Below the pieces are notes generated by a model. The model was not told where the DNA came from. It ran no database searches and was given only the letters and a program-made list of their open reading frames with translations. Both the position numbers and the translations under genes were made by a program. From Allantophomopsis cytisporea (lineage: Eukaryota > Ascomycota > Leotiomycetes > Phacidiales > Phacidiaceae): DNA of 64,000 nucleotides. The DNA lies in contig CP103036.1 in NCBI GenBank assembly GCA_024752435.1, positions 1,116,001 to 1,180,000 of the forward strand, written 5' to 3'. Of the stretch, positions 24,039 to 33,828 are shown piece by piece. Numbering within the stretch: position 1 is the first letter of the stretch; each line of letters starts with the position of its first letter.

Positions 24039-25084
24039 TCATGCTGCTGGGGTGTTCTGACCAGATCCAGAGCCTGGAGCTGAATCGTCTGGTCCTCTGG
24101 TGAGAATTGCCGCATTTCCAGTACCTGGAGTTCTTCCAGTCTTCTTCTTAGCAGCCTCTTCTTGCTTTTCCTGCTCAATATCCTTAACGTATTTCTCAAT
24201 GTCTTCAACTGGAAGCATCTCCACCAATTTGCCAGGTGCCATGATGGCAATCTCAATATTCTTAGCTCCTGTCTGAACGACTTCCAGTAGTGATTTGACT
24301 GTCAACTTGATAGTTTCCTCTCTATCCATGTCATCCTTGTGGTTGCGCTCGAGAAACTCTCTGACAGTCTTGCTTGATCGACCAATCGCATTTGCCTTCC
24401 TGTAAAAATTATTAGCACTGGGGCATGCTTATATAAGGATGCCTAAAGGCTTACCATGCGGAGAAGATACCAGACGGCTCAGTCTGATATAATCTTGGAA
24501 TATTGCTCTGATTATCAAATCCTACAATCAATGTACTAATACCGAAAGGTCGTACACCACCACTCTGAGTATATCTCTGTTGAACACCAGCCACGTATTT
24601 TGTGATATACTCAATCGTAACTGGATCTTCGACAGTCAAGCGATGTGACTGAGCCTCTAATCTAGCCTTGTCCATAAGGATTCTGGCATCAGCGTTCAGA
24701 CCGGCGAATGCGAGACAGACGTGAGTATCGATGAGACCGATCTTCGATGGAGTAATTCGAGTATCTTGAAGCTTCATGGCCGATCTCTTTTCGCATCCCA
24801 AGACCACTACATCTTGGCCCTTGACTCCAACAGCGCAAGTTCCTGGGAAGAATTAGTGATACACTCAATAGTACTAGTAAGAGCCGCGGACCTCTTTTGA
24901 CAGCCTCAAGAGCATATTCGACCTGGAAAACGTGACCGTCCGGACTGGTACGTGTCAGCGCAACGCGTGTTATATTTATGTAATGGAGGCATACCTGAAG
25001 ACTAGAGGTAATGTTAGCTCATCGTCAGCTGTGGCACGAATCAAAAGACATACCAGACAACGCTCTATCGTAACCTGACGCCAT
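24039..25084 (-). CDS. PRE6: 20S proteasome subunit alpha-4 (Pre6/PSMA7)
   Basis: Five exons: 25054-25084, 24995-25001 (7 nt), 24892-24944, 24455-24842 and 24039-24399, giving 279 residues. The splice product starts MASGYDRALSVFSPDGHV and carries the alpha-subunit signature SPDGHVFQVEYALEA, then TCAVGVKGQD, DTRITPSKI and GVRPFGISTLIVGF. The 7-nt exon TCTTCAG supplies Val-Phe and part of Ser in the signature helix; without it the frame is lost. The protein sits in the outer heptameric ring of the 20S core and contributes to the gate. The C-terminal extension is rich in Lys/Glu, then Gly/Ser/Pro. It converges with the CHY gene and is divergent from the FAD dehydrogenase gene. Confidence 0.95.
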
Positions 25085-25437
25085 CGTGGAATGTTTCTAT
25101 TGAGACCTATAAAGAGCGATATGTGTCTATGAAGGGGGATATTGGACGGTCGATTGATGTGATTTATGGGTTGAGTTGACGTTTGTGATTGTGAGCTCTA
25201 TCTGGAGCTCAGGCTGCATCGACGTACGCCGCTCGAAGCTACGCGACCTCAAGCTCCAGCCTGGATGGAACACTCAGGCCACAAGGCCGAATGTCGCAAT
25301 CACTAAAGTACTTATCTACAGTATTATTCGAATAGCGTCAAAAGTCCACCTCCCACTTTTCTTCTCTAATATATCTATTTATATACTCTTTCCTGTTTGC
25401 TTTTGAGCGGCTGGTACCTCTCTATCGCTCCATAGAC
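25085..25437. promoter_or_regulatory. Divergent promoter region, PRE6 and D-2-hydroxyglutarate dehydrogenase
   Basis: A 353-bp gap between outward-reading genes. I found no clear proteasome-associated (PACE-like GGTGGCAAA) box. Confidence 0.5.
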
Positions 25438-27133
25438 ATGGCTTGCCGCTCTCAACTTTCCTTGGCATTACGCCGAACTCGTGCAGATCCATCATTTATT
25501 TTGCGAGCATCAAGACCTTTGACCCAACTACGATGGCAAAGCACAGCGAGTACAGAAGATAGCGAGGGCGTCGCAAAGGGTACGACTGGAACTTCAAAGA
25601 CGATCGCATTCACTTCCGATACATATCCCAACATCAAGAGAGATTCGAGATTTGCTGAGATTACGGAGGATCATGTCAAATATTTTAAGGAATTGCTGGG
25701 AAAGGAATCCGCTGTGATTGATGGAGTCACTAAGGACGCGACAGACGACATCGAGCCGTTCAATGGAGACTGGATGCGCAAATACCGCGGTCACGCAAAG
25801 CTAGTGCTCAAGCCTGGGTCGACTGAAGAGGTCAGCAAAGTGTTGAAATACTGCAATGACAACATGCTTGCTGTTGTACCACAAGGAGGAAACTCTGGAC
25901 TTGTTGGAGGATCTGTGCCTGTCTTTGACGAGATTGTTATCAACATGAGCCGCATGAACCAGATTAGATCATTTGATGAGGTCTCCGGAACATTGGTGGC
26001 GGACGCTGGTGTGATTCTTGAAGTTGCTGACAAGTACTTGGCTGAACACAACCACATATTCCCTCTCGATCTCGGTGCCAAGGGCTCATGTCACATTGGA
26101 GGAAACGTTGCTACCAATGCAGGAGGCCTGCGTTTGTTGAGATATGGCAGTCTTCATGGAAATGTTCTTGGTATTGAGGCCGTTCTTCCAGATGGTACCA
26201 TTGTCGATGATCTTTCCAAGCTCCGCAAGAACAACACAGGTTATGATCTCAAGCAGCTCTTCATTGGAGCGGAAGGCACCATTGGTATTATTACTGGAGT
26301 TTCTATAATCTGTCCACAGCGGTCTAAAGCTATCAACGTTGCGTTCTTCGGTCTTGAATCCTTCGAAAAAGTGCAAGAAGCATTCAAGGAGGCTAAGGGA
26401 CAGCTTTCTGAGATTCTTTCTGCGTTCGAGCTCATGGACAGCTACAGTCAGGATCTTGTTCACAACGTTACCGGCAACAGACGTCCATTAGAAAGCGAAT
26501 ACCCTTTCTATTGCTTGATTGAGACCTCCGGAAGCAACACTGAGCATGACAATGAAAAGCTCGAGAAGTTCCTTGAATTTGTTATGGAAAAGGAGATTGT
26601 CCTTGATGGCGTTGTCGCTCAAGATGAGACTCAAGTGAAGGCACTTTGGGGATGGAGAGAAGGCATTCCAGAGTGTCTTGGCCACTGGGGAGGAGTCTAC
26701 AAGTATGATTTATCCATCCCAATCTCTGAACTGTATGGACTTGTCGAGGAGACCAGAGAGAAGATAAATAGTGCTGGTCTTATTGGTGATACTGCCGACC
26801 ATCCGGTCGTTGGTGTTGTAGGATACGGTCACATGGGCGATTCGAACTTGCACTTGAACGTTGCTACACGTAGCTATGACAAGAAGGTAGAGAAGGTCCT
26901 CGAACCTTTTGTTTATGAATGGGTTTCGAAACGAAATGGTAGTATCAGTGCCGAGCATGGGTTGGGATTGGCTAAGAAGAACTACATTGGATATAGTAGA
27001 AGTGATACCATGATTGCTTTGATGAAGCAGATCAAAAATCTTTATGATCCAGTGAGTACCCAAATCCACTTTACCTCGAACCTTAGCTGACAATGACTAG
27101 AACGGAATCATGAACCCATACAAGTACATATAA
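25438..27133 (+). CDS. Mitochondrial D-2-hydroxyglutarate / D-lactate dehydrogenase (FAD, Dld2 family)
   Basis: Exons 25438-27051 and 27101-27133 give 548 residues. The second exon codes only for NGIMNPYKYI and stop, which is the conserved family C-terminus. The start has a basic mitochondrial presequence (MACRSQLSLALRRTRADPS). The PCMH-type FAD domain shows PQGGNSGLVGGSVPV and GSCHIGGNVATNAGG. The C-terminal FAD-linked oxidase domain holds GYGHMGDSNLHLNV (substrate and metal site) and ISAEHGLGLAKK. These enzymes oxidise D-2-hydroxyglutarate (and D-lactate in yeast) and pass electrons to cytochrome c or another acceptor. The length and motifs fit Dld2/Dld3/D2HGDH better than Dld1. No defect is seen. 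Confidence 0.92.
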
Positions 27134-27446
27134 ATACCCAAATATAAAAGTTCATTTTCATATCAATTACAGGTTCATAATATAATAGAATTGAATCTTT
27201 TATGAAGCTTTTTTTGTTTTGTTTTGTTTTGTTGGTTCTATGTAGGATCGATTATCACCCCAATATAGCATTTGCTGCGCTTGCCAAATAAGTGGTGTTG
27301 CGCTCACAAGCTCTGATGGCATGGATGCAGTTTCCTGGTTGGCATTACCCCTCATACTTCGTACTCGTACGACATCGGATAAAGTCCACCTTATATGCAG
27401 CCTCAATTCCCAATGCCAACAATCCCATTTATCATTCACACAAACA
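27134..27446. other. Intergenic region with GTTTT microsatellite
   Basis: A GTTTT pentanucleotide run lies at about 27214-27232. The rest is the promoter of the GTPase-like gene. Confidence 0.5.
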
Positions 27447-28155
27447 ATGTCAGCCGAATCAGATGAATCTTGGAGGATCATTGTATTGGGGGACGATGGT
27501 GTAGGGAAGAAATCCATCAATCAACAAGTTAGTTGTATTATGGGCCTTTTGATACATTTGGCTGATAATCTTCCAGTTCGTTCAAGGCCATACACCCGAG
27601 AATGTGCATCTTTCCGCGGAGGGCAACCAAAGACCAGCTGTGGTCGATATAAAAAAATGTCTCATCATCGCCAAAGAAATTGACACTTCAGTCTATGAGT
27701 CACCAGATGGCGAGCGAGCAATGCGAAATTGTGATGGTGTCATACTGCTCTACGATATCACTTCCAAAAGCTCTTTCTCCCATATACAAGGGTATTGCGA
27801 TAAGATTCGCAGCTTGACCAGCAGCACCATTCCTATGTATCTCGTCGCCAACAAGCTTGACGCTTCAAACGAACGTAAAGTCAGCATTGCAGATGGAAAA
27901 CTTTTGGCTGAGACCTTCGATCCTCGGTGCCCATTCATTGAAGCCTCTGCGACGACAGCGCAGAACGTGGAACATGTATTCTTCAATCTTGTTCGTGAAA
28001 TACGAAGACAACAGGTAGCATTAGATAGCTTAAATTCCGTAGGCAAGAAGAAAACCAACACGAGTTTCAAGAGGATAGTATCGAACAATGGATCAAACAA
28101 GGGAAAGGGTATTGTTGGTGGTTTCAAGCAAGTCTTTCGGAAATCAAAGGAATAG
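27447..28155 (+). CDS. Divergent Ras-like small GTPase, probably a pseudo-GTPase
   Basis: Exons 27447-27527 and 27577-28155 give 219 residues. The N-terminal strand and P-loop read IIVLGDDGVGKKS, so the Ras Ser17 position that coordinates magnesium is Lys. The effector loop lacks the invariant Thr of switch I. The DTAGQE motif is replaced by SPDGER, losing the catalytic Asp57/Gln61 positions. In contrast the guanine-specificity motif NKLD and the EASA motif are intact, as is the NLVREIRRQQ helix. The tail is basic and ends FRKSKE, with no CAAX prenylation box. It may bind guanine nucleotide weakly without cycling, but this is inferred from motifs only. The closest family is Ras/Rap. Confidence 0.8.
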
Positions 28156-28728
28156 ATGTTACACACTATACTATATAATAATATTCACTTTGGCGTGAGT
28201 GCTGATTGTCTCGAAGAATTTCCATCCATAAGTCTAATATGATACTGATAATTGGCTCTCCTTGAAATAAGTGCCCAGTGTATCTTAGGGATTGTAGTTT
28301 CCATTCCTGTATACGTCGGCAATCAAGTATTTTCTTTGAAAGCCAAGCATGGCAACCTAGGCGCCAGTGTATATATCAGGCTGACCACAGCTTATGAGGA
28401 GCAGGTTCACATGTAAACATATATTCGATAGAGAAAACGAAGCTGCTGTATTCACAATAATAATAGCTTAAACGATAACTACATATAGCGGGGAAGTAAA
28501 TCACGTGGGCGGGAAACACTGCAACATCTACAAACATTATTGATTCATCATAACTACACCTTCACCCAAACCACCCATACATGACAGTGTTTCAACCTTT
28601 CTAAAGGCGATCTTAGATACTCGCAGTCCTTTCACAGTCATTAAACATCATCACATCGAACGTATCGCTGAGCCGAAGCAGGCATAAGGATTGCTAGTAA
28701 TCTACAACAACAGACATTAACCAACATA
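28156..28728. other. Intergenic region, promoter of GFA-domain gene
   Basis: No gene seen. It contains TCACGTGG at 28501-28508, about 220 bp before the next start codon, followed by a GGGCGGG sequence. Confidence 0.5.
28501..28508. promoter_or_regulatory. E-box TCACGTGG
   Basis: CACGTG core, same octamer as at 18542-18549, in the upstream region of the GFA-domain gene. Binding is not shown. Confidence 0.35.
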
Positions 28729-29244
28729 ATGTCTACGAGTGCAGTTCCAGTCCTCAAAGGAAGCTGTGCTTGTTCTCTGGTGAAATATCAATTATCGACC
28801 TCTCCTATCGATATCCAATACTGTCACTGCATCACATGTCGCAAAATATCTGGTTCAAACTTCATTCCATTTGCCGACTTCCTCTCCACATCATTGACAT
28901 GGATCACAACTTCTACGAGCCAACTTCACTCACTTAACTCAATTCCTACAGAAATTCAAATATCCGAAAGAGACGGGGTGGGAATTCGTGGATTTTGTAG
29001 CAGCTGCCATTCTTTACTGTACATGCAGTATCGTTGTTCACCAAAAACAGTCAGCATGTCTATGGGTACTTTGGATGGAGATGTAATACTGAAGCCTAGC
29101 CATCATATATTCACAAGTCAGAAGGCTCCGTGGTCTGAAATAAATGATGGATTGGAGTGTCATGAGAGATTTCCTGCTGAATTCCAGCGTAAGATCGACC
29201 AGTGGATGGCAGAAGGTGGAGGCGAAAAGCCCGTCTGTGAATGA
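28729..29244 (+). CDS. GFA/CENP-V domain protein (glutathione-dependent formaldehyde-activating enzyme-like)
   Basis: An intronless frame of 171 residues. The Mss4-like zinc fold is seen in KGSCACSLVKY, YCHCITCRKISGSNF and RGFCSSCHSLLYMQY, with the expected cysteine ligands of both zinc sites. The C-terminal helix ends in an acidic and Gly-rich tail. Family members can promote adduct formation between glutathione and formaldehyde, but many fungal paralogues have unknown substrates. ATG at 28729 is followed directly by the family start. Position next to the alpha/beta hydrolase gene gives no clear pathway. Confidence 0.9.
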   Translation: MSTSAVPVLKGSCACSLVKYQLSTSPIDIQYCHCITCRKISGSNFIPFADFLSTSLTWITTSTSQLHSLNSIPTEIQISERDGVGIRGFCSSCHSLLYMQYRCSPKTVSMSMGTLDGDVILKPSHHIFTSQKAPWSEINDGLECHERFPAEFQRKIDQWMAEGGGEKPVCE

Positions 29245-29846
29245 CAGAACAGTTGGCCACACTTGAGTCTCGAGACGCCCATAGGCGTAGAGACTGCAAG
29301 AAAAGTAAGTTGGAGAATAGCAGAGACATTGTATCGTAGGCATATATTTACTACGACTTTTATATAACTGTACGCTTCTGTCATTGTGTCACTTGAAACG
29401 AAATAGGTCACCCATTTCGCTCCACTAGTAAAGACATCTCCACGCCCACTCCTCCAATGGGTGCCTTTAACACATTCTTGAATGACAAAATAGGTGTACA
29501 GAGTAATATTATAGCTAGTTACAGAAATACATGTCGAGTTGTACCCGTCCAGTTTCACGAATGCTTCTAATAGTCACGATTTCGGTGGTGGCGACTGTAA
29601 CTAAAATCCACATAGCTTTAAATCCCCCATCTTAGAATATGCTAACTAATTCTTTCACCGTTTGAACATCCTCATATGAACTCTCAGAATCACATTGTGA
29701 GAAATTAAATTAGAAGTTGAATTGACTCACTGAATATGTGAAATAATCTGCAGTTAGCCACTGGAACCAATCTTTCGTTGAAAGAAGTTACAGCTTGCCT
29801 AAAGATGCTCAACCTGATCTATACTAAGATGTGATAGAGATGGCCA
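29245..29846. other. Intergenic region between convergent genes
   Basis: About 600 bp between a plus-strand and a minus-strand 3' end. Open frames on the minus strand here are shadows or without family. Confidence 0.5.
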
Positions 29847-31065
29847 TCATTCAACAATAGCCTTCGAAATCCATTGCTCAAGTACCTCCACAACATCGTC
29901 ACTATTCTTCTCCATGAACATCATATGGCCGTTTCCATGCAGACCATGGTCTTGTAACTTGATCCAATCAACACTCACTCCTGCTTGCTTCATGAACTCG
30001 TAGGTGCACCAATCATATACAGCATGGTAGCTAGCTTCTGCTGTTATCAATAATACTGGGAAATGTTGGAAATTGATCAGTCTTCGAGCGGGTGCCCTTT
30101 GTAAAATGCAGCTTTTCAATTGCCCGTCCCCAGTCTCAATAGTCGTGATCTCTTCAGTTTCCAATGGCGTTATCACGTCTTCCAGTGTAGGCGTATAAGT
30201 TAGAGGAATGTCGGTCAGACCCCAAGACTGCCTCGGAATGCTTGAGAAGACAGCACTTCTGAATGGTGGGCCAGCCGGCTCCATGCTGACAATTGCTTTT
30301 ACAAGATTCGGTCTTGCATCTCCTATAAGCCACCCTGTGGGCCCCCCTTGCGAGTGTGAAATCAAGATCGCAGGACCAACTTTGTCGAGAAGAGCAGCGC
30401 CTGCAGTTTGACTAACTCGCTGTTGAAATTCAAACGAGCCATGATGTTGCACAACAGATGCATAATATGCATCGAAAACTTTGTCGCCCATCTTACCTTC
30501 CTATCAGTAATCAGTATCGTTTCATGTATTGCTCATGAGTGGTCATTCACATCAGGCCATTGTGTATGTAGTGCAGCTTGAGGCCATAGCATGTACTCTT
30601 TTGTGGCCGTGAAGCGCTTCTGCACGAGCTCCGCGTTGAAAGAAACCGTAGACTCGCCCGAGCCGTGCCAGAATGCGGAACGACCACGAGAAGGTTTATC
30701 GACGATGTACACAGCATAACCTTTCTCCAAGAATCTCGTGGCCCAGCCAGGTCCGCCATCTGGCTTGTTCAGCCAGTTCTGTAACCCATTAGTAAGCTCA
30801 ACTTGACATGTGTTGCTATCGAGACGGGTAAATGAGAAATGAGAACTTGACCTACAGTACCAGTCTGGCCTCCCCCGTGCAAAAGAATTATGGGGTACCT
30901 CTGTGATGAATTTTTAGGCACAAGATGCTCTACATACATCTGGTCTGTAAATACATGACCACCGGTGCCATCCTCAACATATGTCCCTCCGACATAAAAA
31001 TAGTCTCGAGCGGCAAATGCTTCCTTAGCGCTCGATTGCGAAGCACCTTGTATATGATATGCCAT
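29847..31065 (-). CDS. Alpha/beta hydrolase
   Basis: Exons 30856-31065, 30551-30778 and 29847-30500 give 363 residues; all junctions are phase 0. The fold shows an oxyanion HGGGQTGT near residues 63-70, a nucleophile elbow SHSQGG with Ser near residue 196, and a late His in HGLHGNGHMMF near the C-terminus. The order fits the catalytic Ser-Asp/Glu-His triad of alpha/beta hydrolases. Fungal relatives are annotated as esterases or epoxide-hydrolase-like proteins, and some occur in secondary metabolism, but no partner enzyme is nearby. There is no signal peptide, so a cytosolic enzyme is likely. Substrate unknown. Confidence 0.87.
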
Positions 31066-31857
31066 GACCGGATTGTTGAATAAGGATGAGGTTAATGGGA
31101 TAATTTCACGTTTACTTGATATAGAGTCCAGAGGATTGATTGATTGATTCCCAGAAGTCTGGCAAGCTCACGTAATGCGGTAATGTAGCAAGCACCAAAG
31201 TTGATAATGCATGTAGGTACTACCCAGCTTATGGTCACTGGACTGATGCCTTAAGGGCCAGGTCTTCAACTTTAATGATATCAAGAACCTATTTATATCA
31301 TAATAGGTTCATACTTGGCACTTCAGAATATCATCGAAAAAAACAAATTTTCACAGTTACTTTTCTCTTCCAAAATACTAACTTGTTTCCATATTTCGCA
31401 AATCGTTCACGCTGCACGCTGCACGCTGCATGCTGGGTCATCGAGAATCAGAACAAGGTAAATACCAAAAATCATAAATGATACATTATGATGGATTCCG
31501 CTTATAAGAATTTCTGACTACGCCTTCACTGATCATATCGAGCTATGGCCTTCCAGTTTAGATTACATTAGCTGGGGATAATTTCTTTTTTCATGTATAT
31601 CTACCGTATGCTAGAACAACGAGGGATGCATAAGTATCATTTCTATGATAGTGTCAATTGTTACATCAAAGGGATCACATTGCCTTTTTTTTTTTTTTTT
31701 TTTTTTTCAATTCTTTTTTTTTCATTCCAGCACAATGAGCTCAGTTTCTTGTTGGTAATCATTTCTCACACGTTTCTTCTTCCTTCATTAACAACAAAGT
31801 TTATGCCTTGCAGAAAACTCCGTATTACAAGCAGGCATAGTGTCTTTTGTATGAGCT
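31066..31857. other. Intergenic region with simple repeats
   Basis: A 7-bp tandem (CACGCTG x3 plus CATGCTG) is at 31408-31435 and a T23 homopolymer at 31685-31707. A frame at 31593-31931 exists only because it reads through the T run. Confidence 0.55.
31408..31435. repeat. Heptanucleotide tandem repeat CACGCTG
   Basis: Three exact units and one unit with a single change (CATGCTG), located between the 5' end of the hydrolase gene and the 3' end of the RTA1-like gene. Confidence 0.7.
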
Positions 31858-32804
31858 TCAAAACATCTGATAACCTCCCACTTGCAGATCCTGAGCTACT
31901 TTCGGTGCAGAAAGCAGCCAGGCAGGGTTGAAGATATTGAAGACAGTAACGGCAACAGCCATCATTGCGCCATCCAAAATAACAAAATACACCTCATGTG
32001 TAATCAGATATCCAGTCCAACCTTGAAGAAGCTCAGCAGTCCGATAAAACCCTCGAGTGTAGGTCACTAGAACCGCGATAGACGTGGAGAAAATCAACAT
32101 CTTTAGTTTTGTCGTGTTCAAGAGTTTTCGAGCTTGCCACAATTCCGCCATGAAAAACAAGACGAACACTGAAAGCGACACAATTTGGAAGAGAATCCCC
32201 GTTACCATGATATTCGTTCCTGGTTTTGTATCGCCATTTATCTGGCCAACAGATGCCGCAGCCATACCACCTCCGATAGCCTGAACGACTAGAGAGATGA
32301 TGTCGCAAGTGCAGAAGACGTAGAGGTATAGCCTTGGAGGGACAACGCCTTTGTGGCCAAGAATGGAGGAGAGACGTTGGAGGATGATGTAGATCCCAGC
32401 AGTAAAGAAACTGGGTGCTGCGGCAGTCTGTTAGCTTTGGACGATTTTGACAAGTAAGCTTTACATATTATAAGTGATGCTAGTTGCATCTGAAAAGCAA
32501 CAAAATTATATGGACATATCGCCGACCATGTTCTTGCGGCCCATCCGATTGTCTCTCCTGTCAATAGTTAAATTTGAATAGCTGGAGAAGGTGTTATTGT
32601 CATAGAGAAAGCGTTTCACTTACCAATGGCGCCGACAGCAAAGACTAGAAGCCAGCTTTCCTGCTTCAGGCCGCTCTGGACAATATGTGCCAAGCATGAT
32701 AATCCAAAGAGAGCACAAAAAGCGACACCAGTCGCCAACGACGGAACATAGCCATAAGGACCTTCTCCCATAGCAGGATTATAGGCAATGCAAACAGCGC
32801 TCAT
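31858..32804 (-). CDS. RTA1-like 7-TM protein (lipid-translocating exporter family)
   Basis: Exons 32624-32804, 32465-32557 and 31858-32417 give 277 residues with seven predicted membrane helices. Family signatures include the N-terminal YGYVPSLATGVAF, ETIGWAARTWSA after the second helix, SPSFFTAGIYIILQRL at the third, and the VFNIFNPAWLL end of the last helix. The acceptor of intron 2 was set to give ISPSFFTAGIY, matching the usual LAPTLFAASIYM. RTA1/Rsb1/Pug1 proteins are linked to resistance to azole-like compounds, to long-chain-base translocation and to porphyrin uptake in yeast; the substrate here is unknown. The tail is short. Confidence 0.88.
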
Positions 32805-33828
32805 CGTGTGAAATCCTTACAAACTCTTTGCTTCAAGAATATCGCACACAATTTCTGGAAAAAAGTGCAATCTGATTCAAATAAGACTTGCATTCAAAAG
32901 CTTTTTGATATTGTTTCTGTTTACGAGAAGAAGTGTAGATGTTGAGGAAGAAACACAGAAGACAATAGGAATGTAAACAACCTATCAGGTCACCATTGAA
33001 TGGCAGAACAGTTCATGGTTCGACCGAAGGGAATCGGATGATGCACATGGCAACCGCATTCCAGTCCTATGCAACAAATATAATATGAATCTTTGGATGC
33101 TGGATATACTCTATTCGGAATCCGAATCGATGGAAATAAAGAATACCTCGTCAGATCAGCAACCATTAGTATTTAATTACAGAGAAGCTTGCGATGCAGG
33201 AGGTAAGTGATGATAGTGATGATAAAGTATGTACCTATGCCGAGGTGTTTCGTTTCCAACATTTTTGTAATATATAATTGATTGGAACCTTTCAACAAGA
33301 TACAAGAGACCCGCACCTCTCGTTAAAATATACGTATATGGTAATCATCTCGATTGGGGGCTCAAAAATCAGCCTCCGGCTCCAGATTAACGACATTTCG
33401 GAATCATGCAAGGTACCCTGCCATTCCTGCCGTGCCTGCATCCGCCACATCGAATTGATGGGTTACACATTTTCAAGAATTTGTTACACAAGACAAACTT
33501 AGAAGGAACTACTGTACAAGAGTTATTCGCAAGATCTGTTATTATCCTCGTCATACTGCTTAATATCTTCCACAACATATGATTATTACCGTAGTACAAG
33601 GACACCAGTAGATCGAGAAGCTATTAATGAGATGTACTAGATTCTTGGAAGCATAAATTTACTCGTAACAATGTAGCTATTCGAACACCGCAGGATTCTT
33701 TTTACGGTCCATCTTGAATGATTCGGATAAGTAGTATGTGTTGCACAAGTTGAAAGCTTTACGATTCATTCAAAAATGTCTCAATTTATATTATTCCCAA
33801 AATGTACAGAAGCGCATGTAACGCTGGT
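32805..33828. other. Intergenic AT-rich region
   Basis: About 1 kb with no supported gene. Includes the RTA1-like promoter and the 3' flank of the MFS gene. Confidence 0.5.

Noticed and set aside
31593..31931. 112-codon frame with seven phenylalanines
   Set aside because: It reads through a T23 run and overlaps the 3' end of the RTA1-like gene on the other strand.
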